Assembly: GCA_018654745.1 (NCBI GenBank)
Contig: JABILA010000136.1
Location: 1-64,000, forward strand
Reading direction: 5' to 3'
DNA length: 64,000 nt
Source: Alphaproteobacteria bacterium
Lineage (GTDB): Bacteria > Pseudomonadota > Alphaproteobacteria > UBA2966
The stretch's first letter is position 1, and each line of letters opens with the position of its first letter. The position numbers and the translations under genes are program-made. Below, piece after piece: positions 47,046-55,855 of this stretch. The notes under the pieces were generated by a model that did no database searches, was not told where the DNA came from, and was given only the letters and a program-made list of their open reading frames with translations.

Positions 47046-47513
47046 TCAGCCTCCCATCCGTTCTGCGCCATCCTTGATCGATTTGACGATATTGTGGTAG
47101 CCGGTACAGCGACAAATGTTACCGTCAAGCTGTTCACGGATCGTCGCCTCGTCCAGATTTTTCATGTTATTGGCCAGATCAACGGCGCTCATGACCATGC
47201 CCGGCGTACAGAAACCGCACTGTAGACCATGGTTTTCCTTGAAAGCTGCCTGCATCGGATGCAGTTCCTCACCATTTGCAAGGCCTTCAATGGTAGCCAC
47301 ATCTGCGCCTTCGGCCTGGACTGCCAGGGTCGAGCAGGATTTGACGGATTTGCCATTAACGTGCACCACACAGGCGCCACACTGGCTGGTATCACAGCCA
47401 ACATGCGTGCCGGTCAGTCCGATATGATCGCGGATATAGTGAACCAGCAAGGTCCGTGCTTCAACGTCTGCTGAAACAGCCTTGCCGTTCACCGTCATGG
47501 AAACGGTGGGCAT
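47046..47513 (-). CDS. coxS: CO dehydrogenase-like hydroxylase, [2Fe-2S] small subunit
   Basis: From ATG 47513, preceded by GGGGAGA, the product has 155 residues; the open frame to 47648 is not conserved. The plant-type [2Fe-2S] site uses Cys40, Cys45, Cys48 and Cys60. The second uses Cys99, Cys102, Cys134 and Cys136 (CGFC and CRC). It carries electrons from the molybdenum site to FAD. Order coxS-coxL-coxM is that of form II operons (form I is M-S-L). Confidence 0.95.
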   Translation of the reverse strand: MPTVSMTVNGKAVSADVEARTLLVHYIRDHIGLTGTHVGCDTSQCGACVVHVNGKSVKSCSTLAVQAEGADVATIEGLANGEELHPMQAAFKENHGLQCGFCTPGMVMSAVDLANNMKNLDEATIREQLDGNICRCTGYHNIVKSIKDGAERMGG

Positions 47514-47690
47514 TGAATTTCTCCCCATTCTGCCAAGGCTTTTCCGGATTGGAACGATCCCCACCCGGCGCAGTTCTTTTGACTGCCTGCCTATCGTTAT
47601 ACAAACAGTTTCACGGGCATTACCTGTCCCGTCAAGACGGAAACGCATAAGAGAACGAATTGTTGATCGGCTATCGGTTCAAGGAAACAA

Positions 47691-49460
47691 TTAAGGCAGA
47701 AGCCCCTGTTTGCCGTGTAGTTGAACGGTGACCGAAGTGCCCACACCAACTTCGCTTTCGATATGAACAGAGCCGTCGTGTAATTCGACAAGCGATTTCA
47801 CGATTGCCAGACCCAGTCCGCTGCCTTCCTGGGCAACCAGAGGATCTGTTTCACCTCTGACAAACGGGTCCATTAGTGTCGCGAGTTTTTCTGCAGGAAC
47901 ACCCATGCCGGTATCACGAACCACAAGGTTGCAGCCGGAATCAGTTGGCGACGCCTGAAGCACAATCTCACCATCCGGCGAGGTATATTTCACGGCGTTT
48001 GATAACAGATTGTACAAAACCTGCTTGATGGCGCGTCTGTCAGCAAACAGAAGAGGGACATCATCCGAAATTTCAATTTTGAAATCTATGTTCTTTTCTT
48101 TGGCAGCAGCGATAATGATCGGCGTACAGTCGGATACGATTTCATCAATTGCCAGTACTTCGCGACGCAGGGGTTGTTTACCGGCTTCTATTGCGGATAA
48201 ATCAAGAATATCGTTTACCAGTTCAAGCAGGTGTTTGCTGCTGCTGTTAATGTCGTGCGCATATTCCTCGTATTTGCTCGAACCCAGATTTCCAAAATAC
48301 TGGCCTTCAATCATGTCGGAAAAACCGATAATGGCATTCAATGGTGTGCGCAATTCATGGCTCATCGTCGCCAGAAAATCGGATTTCGCCTGATTGGCCT
48401 GTTCCGCATCAACAAGGGCCCGACGGCGGTCTTCTTCTGCCTTTCTGCGGACAGTTATATCGACCAAAGCAAGGTGAGCAGCAGGTTGACCTTTCCATTC
48501 CACAGGGCCAGCCTGAATGCTCAGCCAGATGAACTCACCATCCTTGCGGACACCTTCAAATTCATAAGCCACGCCCTCTCGTTTCGGCTCTTTTTCAAAA
48601 GGCTCCCGGATTGCATTCAGGCGTTCCAGTTCCCTGGGAGCGATCAAAGGTATTGTGTTTTCCAGCTGCATCAATTCCGCAGCTGAATCGTACCCGAATA
48701 TGGCCGCACATTTTTCGTTGGCAAACAGGGGTTTTCTGTCGGCTGATGTAATAAGGACGCCCTGGATTGATCCTTCCGTCAAATTTCGATAATCGGTCTG
48801 GCTTTGACGAAGCGCTAATTCGGTCGCTTTTTGATCCGAAATGTCGGTCTGCACCAACGCTGTACCACCGGATGAGGTTTGGTATTCAGATACCAGCATC
48901 CATTTGCCGTCTTTAAGTCGATGTTCGCGACGATTTGGCGTGTTCCGGTGGTCTGCAAGCCGCGCCGCGATGAAATCTTCCTTTTCTTCTTCGCTCTCCA
49001 ATATATAGGCGCCACCGGCGATCCAGTATCGTAACATTTGTTCAAATGTTCGACCGACTTCCAGCGTACCCTTAATGTTGTTTTCCACCATATCTTTGTA
49101 ATGCGAGTTAAAAAGTATGAGACGGTCGTCTTCGTCAAACAGAGCAAACCCACCCCCAATGGATTCGATTGAGTCTTTCAGAAGCCGAAGATAGCGCTGA
49201 TCGTTGGATTGCGGTTGTTCGTGAATAGTTCTTACCAGCGGAAATAAAAGCAAAGAAAGACTGGCCATAGTTATCACGCCTGTGATCAGTAGCAGCCATA
49301 AATTCCCAGGGTCAAATAGGAATTGCACAGCAGCCAACAGGGTAATCACGACAGCCGCTGTTACCACGGTCAGTAAAACGACACTCAATGGGACACCGTT
49401 CCGGCGAACAAGCCTTTGCACGGGTTTAATCCAAGGGGAAGTCTCTGGGGGCAAAATCAC
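47691..49460 (-). CDS. PAS-domain sensor histidine kinase
   Basis: The 589-residue protein starts at a GTG without a clear ribosome-binding site. It has two membrane spans (about 26-47 and 54-75), two PAS domains (about 93-212 and 220-340), the phospho-acceptor His368 in FLATMSHELRTPLN, and the ATPase domain with a NLLSNAVKYT N-box. No periplasmic loop of any size, so it senses internally or in the membrane. There is no response regulator beside it. It lies just upstream of coxS on the same strand. Confidence 0.93.
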   Translation of the reverse strand: MILPPETSPWIKPVQRLVRRNGVPLSVVLLTVVTAAVVITLLAAVQFLFDPGNLWLLLITGVITMASLSLLLFPLVRTIHEQPQSNDQRYLRLLKDSIESIGGGFALFDEDDRLILFNSHYKDMVENNIKGTLEVGRTFEQMLRYWIAGGAYILESEEEKEDFIAARLADHRNTPNRREHRLKDGKWMLVSEYQTSSGGTALVQTDISDQKATELALRQSQTDYRNLTEGSIQGVLITSADRKPLFANEKCAAIFGYDSAAELMQLENTIPLIAPRELERLNAIREPFEKEPKREGVAYEFEGVRKDGEFIWLSIQAGPVEWKGQPAAHLALVDITVRRKAEEDRRRALVDAEQANQAKSDFLATMSHELRTPLNAIIGFSDMIEGQYFGNLGSSKYEEYAHDINSSSKHLLELVNDILDLSAIEAGKQPLRREVLAIDEIVSDCTPIIIAAAKEKNIDFKIEISDDVPLLFADRRAIKQVLYNLLSNAVKYTSPDGEIVLQASPTDSGCNLVVRDTGMGVPAEKLATLMDPFVRGETDPLVAQEGSGLGLAIVKSLVELHDGSVHIESEVGVGTSVTVQLHGKQGLLP

Positions 49461-49580
49461 AACAATCCGGTTTACAAAATCACAAGTACAATAATTGGCA
49501 TATTTTTGCGCTTCTGTCGTGCAAACTCATCCCGGTTTTCCTGGAATGAATACTAGTCGACTATGTCGTCAGATTTTTCC

Positions 49581-49632
49581 TTGAAATATTATGATTATGA
49601 TCATATATAAATTTTAATATTATGAGGATCAT
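49581..49632 (+). promoter_or_regulatory. TetR gene promoter with two operator-like palindromes
   Basis: TTGAAA (49581-49586), 17 bases, then TATATA (49604-49609) forms a promoter. A perfect palindrome TATGATCATA (49596-49605) overlaps the -10 box. A second, ATGA-GGA-TCAT (49622-49632), covers the start of transcription and the ribosome-binding region. Both sit in near-direct repeats beginning ATTATGA. This fits autorepression by the TetR protein. Confidence 0.6.
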
Positions 49633-49637
49633 ATAAA

Positions 49638-50261
49638 ATGCCCTACAGCGCCGAACACAAAGCAGACACGCGTAGCCGGATTGTGGGCGCGGCAGCAGAT
49701 TTACTGCGTTCACAGGGAATACCGGGAACGGGTGTGGCGAAAGTAATGAAGCATGCCGGTCTGACCCATGGTGGCTTTTATGCGCATTTTAAGTCCAAGG
49801 ATGATCTTGTGGCTGCAGCTTTCGAAGAAGCTGTCATTGACGCTGGAAAAAAACTGACTGAAGGCCTGCAAGAAATTGAAGGGCAGGAGCGATTAGCCCA
49901 CTATATCGGCCGTTATCTCAGCCGAATTCATCGTGATAACCCTGAACTTGGCTGCCCCCTGGCATCATTGGGGGCCGAATTGTCCCGTGGAGGCCCAGGT
50001 GCCAAGGAAGGGTTCGAGAAGGGACTACGACGGTTGATCCTTGGACTGGATAAGGTTTTGCCGCCGGAAGTCACAGCAACATTGAACGAGAATATGGCTG
50101 AAGACGAAAATGTACTCGCCGTCATGGCGATGATGGTAGGTGGGTTGATGCTCTCGAGAGCCGTCGCCGACGAAGACTATTCGGATCACATATTGCGGAC
50201 CACCAGAAGGGCGGCGAAAAAACTCGCTGAACGTGGCGGCCTTGCAGGAGAAAAACGATGA
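49638..50261 (+). CDS. TetR/AcrR-family transcriptional regulator
   Basis: This 207-residue repressor has the N-terminal helix-turn-helix VAKVMKHAGLTHGGFYAHFKSKDDL and an all-helical ligand-binding C-terminus. Its stop overlaps the thioesterase start by four bases, so the pair is one operon and the ligand may be an acyl-CoA or a thioesterase product. The region upstream shows palindromes suited to self-control. Confidence 0.93.
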   Translation: MPYSAEHKADTRSRIVGAAADLLRSQGIPGTGVAKVMKHAGLTHGGFYAHFKSKDDLVAAAFEEAVIDAGKKLTEGLQEIEGQERLAHYIGRYLSRIHRDNPELGCPLASLGAELSRGGPGAKEGFEKGLRRLILGLDKVLPPEVTATLNENMAEDENVLAVMAMMVGGLMLSRAVADEDYSDHILRTTRRAAKKLAERGGLAGEKR

Positions 50262-50782
50262 GCTTGTTGGGTAGACTACTGCTGAATCTGATCGCTGCAA
50301 TATGGCGTCCCGCCGTTGGCATGATGGAGCGCACATCGATCCCGATCCGGATCTGGCCACATGATCTTGATCTGAACCTGCACGCCAACAACGGACGGAT
50401 TTTGACCATTTCGGATGTTGGAAGGCTGGATATGGCGTTTCGCGCCGGGTTGATGGTCAAATGCATCAAACGTGGCTGGAAACCTGTGGTCGCTTCTACG
50501 ACCGTCCGGTACCGGAAATCGTTAATGCCTTTTCGTCGTTACGATTTGCAAAGCCGGGTTCTCACCTGGGATGAAAAGTGGGTGTATTTTGAACACAGGT
50601 TCGTTCGCAAAGGTGAAGTTGCCGTCGTTATATACGTCCGGGGCGGATTTGTTGGCCGCAATGGTGTAGTGCCACCAGCAAAAATAAATGATTTGATGGG
50701 ATTAAATCTCGAGGCACCCGAGCACCCTGAATGGCTGCGCCAATGGCAATTGGCAGAAAATGGAATGAGAGAAGCAATTTAA
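50258..50782 (+). CDS. hotdog-fold acyl-CoA thioesterase
   Basis: This 174-residue protein has the hotdog (4HBT) pattern: IRIWPHDLDLNLHANNGRILT, near the start of the central helix, and KSLMPFRRYDLQSRVLTWDEKWVYFEH in the sheet. These match the FcbC/YbgC and THEM6-like group. It hydrolyses acyl-CoA; chain length unknown. It is controlled together with the TetR regulator. Confidence 0.82.
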   Translation: MSLLGRLLLNLIAAIWRPAVGMMERTSIPIRIWPHDLDLNLHANNGRILTISDVGRLDMAFRAGLMVKCIKRGWKPVVASTTVRYRKSLMPFRRYDLQSRVLTWDEKWVYFEHRFVRKGEVAVVIYVRGGFVGRNGVVPPAKINDLMGLNLEAPEHPEWLRQWQLAENGMREAI

Positions 50783-50809
50783 CAACTGTAAGGCTACCTT
50801 TACTGAATG

Positions 50810-50873
50810 TATTGAATTGCATACTTTATGAATTCAATATTTGTTCCAACTGATATAGTGCTTTGAATGGAAC
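50810..50873. promoter_or_regulatory. stacked inverted repeats upstream of an unknown gene
   Basis: TATTGAATT (50810-50818) and AATTCAATA (50831-50839) are perfect arms 12 bases apart. GTTCCA (50843-50848) and TGGAAC (50868-50873) form a second pair. The AT-rich stretch to 50905 (TATACAATAATAATATATATT) provides -10-like sequence. Probably operators of the 50928 gene or a weak end for the thioesterase transcript. Confidence 0.45.
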
Positions 50874-50927
50874 TACTGTAAGTATACAATAATAATATAT
50901 ATTGATGTGTTGAGGGGCGCGTTATTT

Positions 50928-51479
50928 ATGGTTTTTGGACTATTTGGAGGCAAGAGCGACGAAGAGCTGGCCTTGAGGTCATCTCTTTCCAGTGAAGTCT
51001 TCATGGATGAATTTGAGAAGACCCTGGCGACTTTCGGCATCGTATCTACCGACCCGTCCGGCAAAAATGATCCGTACGGAAAAATTGAAGCATCAGCGCA
51101 ATTTCTGTTCGAGCAGGCAATGAAAGTTGCTGTCTCAGCCAAAACGATCAACTCAAAAAAAGATATTGAAGCGGCAGCGATGCTGGGTGTGGTGGTGATA
51201 CATTGCCTCGGTCGCAACGGTGGCATGAGCAAGACACAGCTTCAGTTTTTGCTGGGTAAAGTTCCCGCCTTTGTATTTGCGCGTACCTTGAGTGAAGAAC
51301 AATTGGCCAAGGTCGGTGATTCTATTACCAAGGCGATCATCAGCTATGCCCACAAAATCAGGCGAAAAAGTTTCCGCCACAATGCCGAAGCAGTGGAAGG
51401 CAATGTCACCAAATTCCTGACCGAACGGAAAACGGATTATTATACCAACCTGGCCGGCGATATGGCCCGGTTTCACTGA
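50928..51479 (+). CDS. unknown soluble protein
   Basis: From ATG 50928, with GAGGGG ten bases upstream, this gives 183 residues; the frame could begin at GTG 50907. I do not recognise a family. It starts MVFGLFGGKSDEEL, is mostly helical, and has basic patches (KIRRKSFRHN) in the C-terminal third. No signal peptide or membrane span. It stands alone: stacked inverted repeats upstream and tandem repeats after its stop. Confidence 0.7.
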   Translation: MVFGLFGGKSDEELALRSSLSSEVFMDEFEKTLATFGIVSTDPSGKNDPYGKIEASAQFLFEQAMKVAVSAKTINSKKDIEAAAMLGVVVIHCLGRNGGMSKTQLQFLLGKVPAFVFARTLSEEQLAKVGDSITKAIISYAHKIRRKSFRHNAEAVEGNVTKFLTERKTDYYTNLAGDMARFH

Positions 51480-51498
51480 TCCGGTTATTCAATCCTTA

Positions 51499-51552
51499 CT
51501 ATCTGAATCCAGACTATCTAAATCCAGCCTACCTAAATCGAGACGACCTAAC
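51499..51552. repeat. 15-bp imperfect tandem repeat
   Basis: Three full units follow one another: CTATCTGAATCCAGA (51499-51513), CTATCTAAATCCAGC (51514-51528) and CTACCTAAATCGAGA (51529-51543). A partial fourth follows, and a decayed copy may precede at 51484. The array fills the gap between two convergent genes and reaches the stop codon of the PhyH gene. Confidence 0.75.
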
Positions 51553-52432
51553 TGTCTTCGCCTGCCTGGGCCGCGTAGATAGACGTGTAGCCGCCTGACC
51601 AGTCAGGTGGAATTTGGCATGGGCGTGGATCATGTTCCGCCCATTTGACGGATTCACCGCGCACCACATTAAAGGCATGAGACGACGGGTCCGGGTGCGG
51701 TGTATAGGGCTTGGCGTCCGCTGAAGAATAACAATTCAGCAGCAACGGACGCGGCTTTGCCGATTTACTTGATGGTGAATAGTGTAACGTGCGGCAATTA
51801 TGGATGGTGATCGAACCGGCAGATCCGGTCAGGTATTCTGCTTTTGACATATCTACCGAAGCGGCATCCTTGTCGCTCAGGCAGCCTGTCCAGTCTCCGT
51901 TTTCTGCATATTGGTCATAGAGTTTCTGGTTGTGGCTGCCTGGCAAAACTGCCAATGGGCCGTTTTCCATTGTTGTGTCTTCAAGGTAACAGCCGATCGT
52001 GAATACGTTGTAATTCGTATGTGGGAAAAACTGGATATCCTGGTGCCATTTGACAGTATCGGATTCGTCAAACCATTTAAAATTAAGCTTGGAATGGTGA
52101 TAGACGACATTTGGACCGGCGATATCTGCGGCGACGTCGGCTAAAAAGCCAGCTGCAAAGCGCCAGTAGGCGTCATGTTGGTCATCCGGTTGCTTGAGAC
52201 GCCTGAGGACCGGAGCATCTTTTGAGTGTCCGGGCCCAATGTCGAAAACTCTTCCAGAACCTGTTTCAGTCCGACTGGCATCCAAAAATTCATTGGTAAC
52301 AGCGACCAGTTCCGCAAGCATATCCGCCGGGACGAGGCTTTGAACACCAATGAAGCCTTGTTCAAAGTAGTGTTCCCGCTGTTCCTGGGTTAAAATTCGA
52401 GGGGCGTGGGAAAGAATTTCTTCCGGTGACAT
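51548..52432 (-). CDS. phytanoyl-CoA dioxygenase (PhyH) family protein
   Basis: This 294-residue Fe(II)/2-oxoglutarate dioxygenase has the iron motif HQD in VKWHQDIQFFPH, the middle GPLAVLPGSHNQKLY and the C-terminal HNCRTLHYSPSSKS with the distal His and 2-oxoglutarate-binding region. Members hydroxylate phytanoyl-CoA, ectoine, mitomycin or other metabolites; substrate unknown here. It is a single gene, convergent with the unknown gene. Confidence 0.88.
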   Translation of the reverse strand: MSPEEILSHAPRILTQEQREHYFEQGFIGVQSLVPADMLAELVAVTNEFLDASRTETGSGRVFDIGPGHSKDAPVLRRLKQPDDQHDAYWRFAAGFLADVAADIAGPNVVYHHSKLNFKWFDESDTVKWHQDIQFFPHTNYNVFTIGCYLEDTTMENGPLAVLPGSHNQKLYDQYAENGDWTGCLSDKDAASVDMSKAEYLTGSAGSITIHNCRTLHYSPSSKSAKPRPLLLNCYSSADAKPYTPHPDPSSHAFNVVRGESVKWAEHDPRPCQIPPDWSGGYTSIYAAQAGEDS

Positions 52433-52539
52433 GCTTTGTCCCTTTGGCTGATTTTATGTCACCAGCCTTGATGACAAATGCCAAAGCGTCAAGCCTCGAA
52501 TTAGAACAGGAATATAGTCAGGTTATCCGGTGGGGTAAT

Positions 52540-54438
52540 TCAGACCTGGGCCTGTTCCAGTTTTTCTTCTGCATCCAGCCAGAGCGCTTCGGCCTCTTCC
52601 TTGAGCTTGTCGGTCTTGCCTTTTTTAACCGTGAGTTGATGCAGACGGGTGTTGTCATCATCATAAAGCGCCGGATCGGCCAGCGCATTTTCAAGCTTCT
52701 GACTTTCCTTCAGCAGATCCTGCACGCGCTTCTCTGCTTTTTGTACGTCCTTGCGCAAGCCAGACAGGGCCTGGCGAGCCGCAGCAGCTTCTCGCCGCGC
52801 ATCTTTCCGCGAACCCCTGTGGTGTTTCTCAACAGAACGTTCTTCCCGGGCCTCTTGTTTCGCGCGTCCGGCACCACGGGCAGAGAGGGCTGCCTTGCGG
52901 TAATCCTCAACGTCGCCATCCCAGGTTTTGACCGTTCCATCTTCAACCAGCCAGAGCCGATCTACGCAGGTCTCGATCAGGTGACGGTCGTGACTGATCA
53001 GCAATACCGCACCGTCGTAGGCATTGATGGCCTGGATAAGGGCTTCCCGGCTATCGACATCCAGATGGTTGGTTGGCTCATCAAGGATCAATATGTGAGG
53101 CGCCTTGAAACTGGCCAGTGCCAGCAGCAAGCGCGCTTTTTCACCTCCAGACAGTTTTTCAACAGGGGTGTCTGCTTTTTCGAAACCAAAGCCAAATGAT
53201 CCCAGACGTGCCCGGACTTTTGACTCGGGCTGGCCCTCCATCATGTCCATCAGGTGACCAAGGGCAGATTGTCCGGGTGTCAGTTCTTCCAGCTGGTGCT
53301 GGGCGAAAAAACCTACTTCAAGCTTGCGGTGTGCGCGACGACTGCCTGTTTCCAGCTTCAGACGTCCGGCCAGAATACGGGCAAGCGTCGACTTGCCGTT
53401 ACCATTGGCACCCAGCAGGGCAATGCGGTCGTCGGGGTCCATGCGTAAATTAAGGTTCGACAGAACAGGCACGCCGGGCTCGTATCCAGCCGAGGCATCC
53501 TCGATCTGGATCAAGGGTGGTGAAGCACCTTCCGGGTTCGGAAAATTGATCTCGGTGACGTTGTCTTCCATCACTGCTGCGATAGGCTGCATCTTTTCCA
53601 GAGCCTTGAGCCTGCTTTGGGCCTGACGGGCCTTGCTGGCTTTGTAGCGAAAACGCTCAACAAAGGCTTCCATGTGCCGCATCTGGGCTTGTTGGCGGGC
53701 ATGCATCTTGGACTGGATGTTCAGTTGCTCGCGTCTCAGACGCTCAAACTCGTCATAGCCGCCGGTATATAAAGTCAATCTGCCATCATGCAGATGCAAA
53801 ATGCGATTAACTGATCCATTTAACAAATCACGGTCGTGGCTAACAATCAGGACCGTGTGTTCATATGACTTCAGATAGTTTTCCAGCCACAAAGCGGCTT
53901 CCAGATCCAGATGGTTGGTCGGCTCATCCAAAAGCAACAGGTCAGGTTCGGAAAACAGAATGGCAGCAAGGGCAACGCGCATTCGCCAACCACCCGAGAA
54001 TTCCGACAAGCTGTTCAGTTGGGTTGCAGCATCAAAACCGAGACCGGACAGAATAGCGCCAGCCCTGGCGGGCGCAGAATGTGCGCCAATGTCTGATAAA
54101 CGCTCATGCACATAGGCAATGCGTCCGGGATCGGTTGCTGTTTCAGCTTCCTCCAGCAATTTTGCACGTTCAACATCAGCCGCAAGGACAAAATCCAGCA
54201 GGGACTGTTTACCTGACGGGGCTTCCTGCGAAACAGCAGCAACCTTGGCGGTGCTGCGGACTGATACTGAACCACTCTCAGGTTCAGCATCCTGCAGGAT
54301 CAGCCGTAGCAACGTTGTTTTGCCGGTACCATTGCGCCCGACCAGACCGACCCGTGAGCCAGCCGGAATATGCGCGGTGGCATTTTCCAGCAGCAAGCGG
54401 CCAGCAATTCGGTGATAAAGATTGTTGATATGTAACAT
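52540..54438 (-). CDS. ABC-F family ATPase
   Basis: This 632-residue protein has two ABC domains without membrane spans: Walker A GRNGTGKTT and GANGNGKST, signatures LSEFSGGWRMR and LSGGEKARLL. A 75-residue linker between them contains RHMEAFVERFRYKASKARQAQSR, the P-site tRNA-interacting motif region. A charged coiled-coil tail (about 515-632) resembles Uup/YheS types. ABC-F proteins act on ribosomes to relieve stalling or antibiotic inhibition. Confidence 0.93.
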   Translation of the reverse strand: MLHINNLYHRIAGRLLLENATAHIPAGSRVGLVGRNGTGKTTLLRLILQDAEPESGSVSVRSTAKVAAVSQEAPSGKQSLLDFVLAADVERAKLLEEAETATDPGRIAYVHERLSDIGAHSAPARAGAILSGLGFDAATQLNSLSEFSGGWRMRVALAAILFSEPDLLLLDEPTNHLDLEAALWLENYLKSYEHTVLIVSHDRDLLNGSVNRILHLHDGRLTLYTGGYDEFERLRREQLNIQSKMHARQQAQMRHMEAFVERFRYKASKARQAQSRLKALEKMQPIAAVMEDNVTEINFPNPEGASPPLIQIEDASAGYEPGVPVLSNLNLRMDPDDRIALLGANGNGKSTLARILAGRLKLETGSRRAHRKLEVGFFAQHQLEELTPGQSALGHLMDMMEGQPESKVRARLGSFGFGFEKADTPVEKLSGGEKARLLLALASFKAPHILILDEPTNHLDVDSREALIQAINAYDGAVLLISHDRHLIETCVDRLWLVEDGTVKTWDGDVEDYRKAALSARGAGRAKQEAREERSVEKHHRGSRKDARREAAAARQALSGLRKDVQKAEKRVQDLLKESQKLENALADPALYDDDNTRLHQLTVKKGKTDKLKEEAEALWLDAEEKLEQAQV

Positions 54439-54645
54439 GATCGCGGGGTCTTAACATGGTGTCGGGTCAAGGGGAAGGGGACGGCGTTACAACCAGGGAA
54501 TACAGGTTAAAAGATTCGATATCTGACACGAAGAAATGACGCTAAAGGATTGGACCAGTACAATAAATATAAATTTACAGGATTGAACTTAACTTGGGTC
54601 ACATGGCATTGTGCCGACGCAAACAGCAATCAACGGAGGGGCAGA

Positions 54646-55248
54646 ATGCGTTTACATGATTTCACCGGTTCAGGAAACGGCCACAAGGTCAGACTTTTGT
54701 TGTCCAACCTCGGTCAGGAATATGAGCTGATAGAGCATAATATTCTCAACGGTGAAACGCATACGGCCGACTTCCTCGCCCGCAATCCAGGTGGCAAAAT
54801 CCCCGTGTTGGAGACAGATGACGGCAAACACCTGCCTGAATCGAACGCAATACTGTGGTATCTGGCCGAAGACACAGCCTTTATGCCGAAAGACGCCTGG
54901 GGGCGAGCTCAGGCATTGCGCTGGATGTTTTTTGAACAATATAGCCACGAGCCCTATATCGCCGTTGCGCGGTTCTGGCTCCACTTTGTTGATATGACTC
55001 CGGAACAAAAAATACAGCTGTCAGAAAAACAGGACCGCGGCAATCAGGCACTGGAGATCATGGAACAGCATCTGGCAGCTCACGACTGGTTTGCCGGAGA
55101 CAACTATTCGATCGCAGATATTGCCCTGTATGGCTATACCCATGTGGCTGGTGAAGGCGGTTTTGATCTGGGAAAGTATCCATCCATAAAGTCCTGGCTT
55201 CTTCGTATTGAGAGCCAAAAAGGCCATATCGCCATGGAACCGCACTGA
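54646..55248 (+). CDS. glutathione S-transferase family protein
   Basis: From ATG 54646, with GGAGG six bases upstream, the product has 200 residues; the frame opens at 54550 but is not conserved there. The thioredoxin-like N-terminus has [20 protein letters not shown] and [22 protein letters not shown], the glutathione-binding Val-Pro and Glu-Ser. The all-helical C-terminus follows with the [17 protein letters not shown]-capping motif. Substrate unknown. It is upstream of ndk on the same strand. Confidence 0.92.
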   Translation: MRLHDFTGSGNGHKVRLLLSNLGQEYELIEHNILNGETHTADFLARNPGGKIPVLETDDGKHLPESNAILWYLAEDTAFMPKDAWGRAQALRWMFFEQYSHEPYIAVARFWLHFVDMTPEQKIQLSEKQDRGNQALEIMEQHLAAHDWFAGDNYSIADIALYGYTHVAGEGGFDLGKYPSIKSWLLRIESQKGHIAMEPH

Positions 55249-55285
55249 TAGCTGGCTCTGGAACCCGAATTCATCTCCCGGTCGC

Positions 55286-55314
55286 TTGCCTTACGGTTCA
55301 GTGGGGGCTATAAC
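55286..55314 (+). promoter_or_regulatory. candidate ndk promoter
   Basis: TTGCCT (55286-55291), 17 bases, then TATAAC (55309-55314), ending 55 bases before the ndk start. The -35 box matches that of the dusB promoter in this window. Confidence 0.5.
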
Positions 55315-55369
55315 CCGCGCAAATTCAACGAATTATCCCTCAACCATCCCAACAAGCGAGTATCTTCAA

Positions 55370-55792
55370 ATGGCTCTCGAACGCACATTTTCTATCGTCA
55401 AACCTGACGCCACCCGCCGCAACCTTACAGGTGCAGTCGTTGCCAAACTGGAAGAAGGCGGATTGCGCGTTGTTGCTTCCAAGCGCATCCAGATGACCCA
55501 GGCCCAGGCTGAAGGTTTCTACGCTGTCCACAAGGAACGCCCGTTCTATGGTGAACTGGTTGCTTTCATGACATCCGGTCCAGTTGTTGTTCAGGTTCTC
55601 GAAGGCGAAAACGCCATTGCACGCAACCGTGAAATCATGGGTGCCACAAACCCGGAAGAAGCTGCCGACGGTACTATCCGCAAGCTCTATGCCGAGAATA
55701 TCGAAGCTAATTCGGTTCACGGTTCAGACGCACCGGAAACAGCTGCCGAAGAAATCAAATTCTTCTTCAGCGACGACGAAATTGTCGGCTAA
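55370..55792 (+). CDS. ndk: nucleoside diphosphate kinase
   Basis: From ATG 55370 ([18 protein letters not shown]) the product has exactly the normal 140 residues; the open frame back to 55208 is not conserved. The phospho-histidine is in [10 protein letters not shown]. The enzyme equilibrates nucleoside triphosphates. A strong terminator follows and it is convergent with purN. Confidence 0.98.
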   Translation: MALERTFSIVKPDATRRNLTGAVVAKLEEGGLRVVASKRIQMTQAQAEGFYAVHKERPFYGELVAFMTSGPVVVQVLEGENAIARNREIMGATNPEEAADGTIRKLYAENIEANSVHGSDAPETAAEEIKFFFSDDEIVG

Positions 55793-55812
55793 GGCAGACC
55801 AGATGTTTGGTG

Positions 55813-55837
55813 AAAGGCCGGGCTTGTCCCGGCCTTT
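55813..55837. terminator. bidirectional terminator between ndk and purN
   Basis: AAAGGCCGGG (55813-55822) and CCCGGCCTTT (55828-55837) are perfect 10-bp arms with a five-base loop; T-rich sequence follows on the plus strand (TGCTATTTT). It lies between the ends of convergent ndk and purN. Confidence 0.88.
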
Positions 55838-55855
55838 TGCTATTTTGGTGTTCGT

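Noticed and set aside
43884-47513. True CO dehydrogenase (carboxydotrophy)
   Set aside because: CoxL has AYRGAGR and not the copper-binding AYxCSFR motif, and gene order is S-L-M. Energy gain from CO is not supported.
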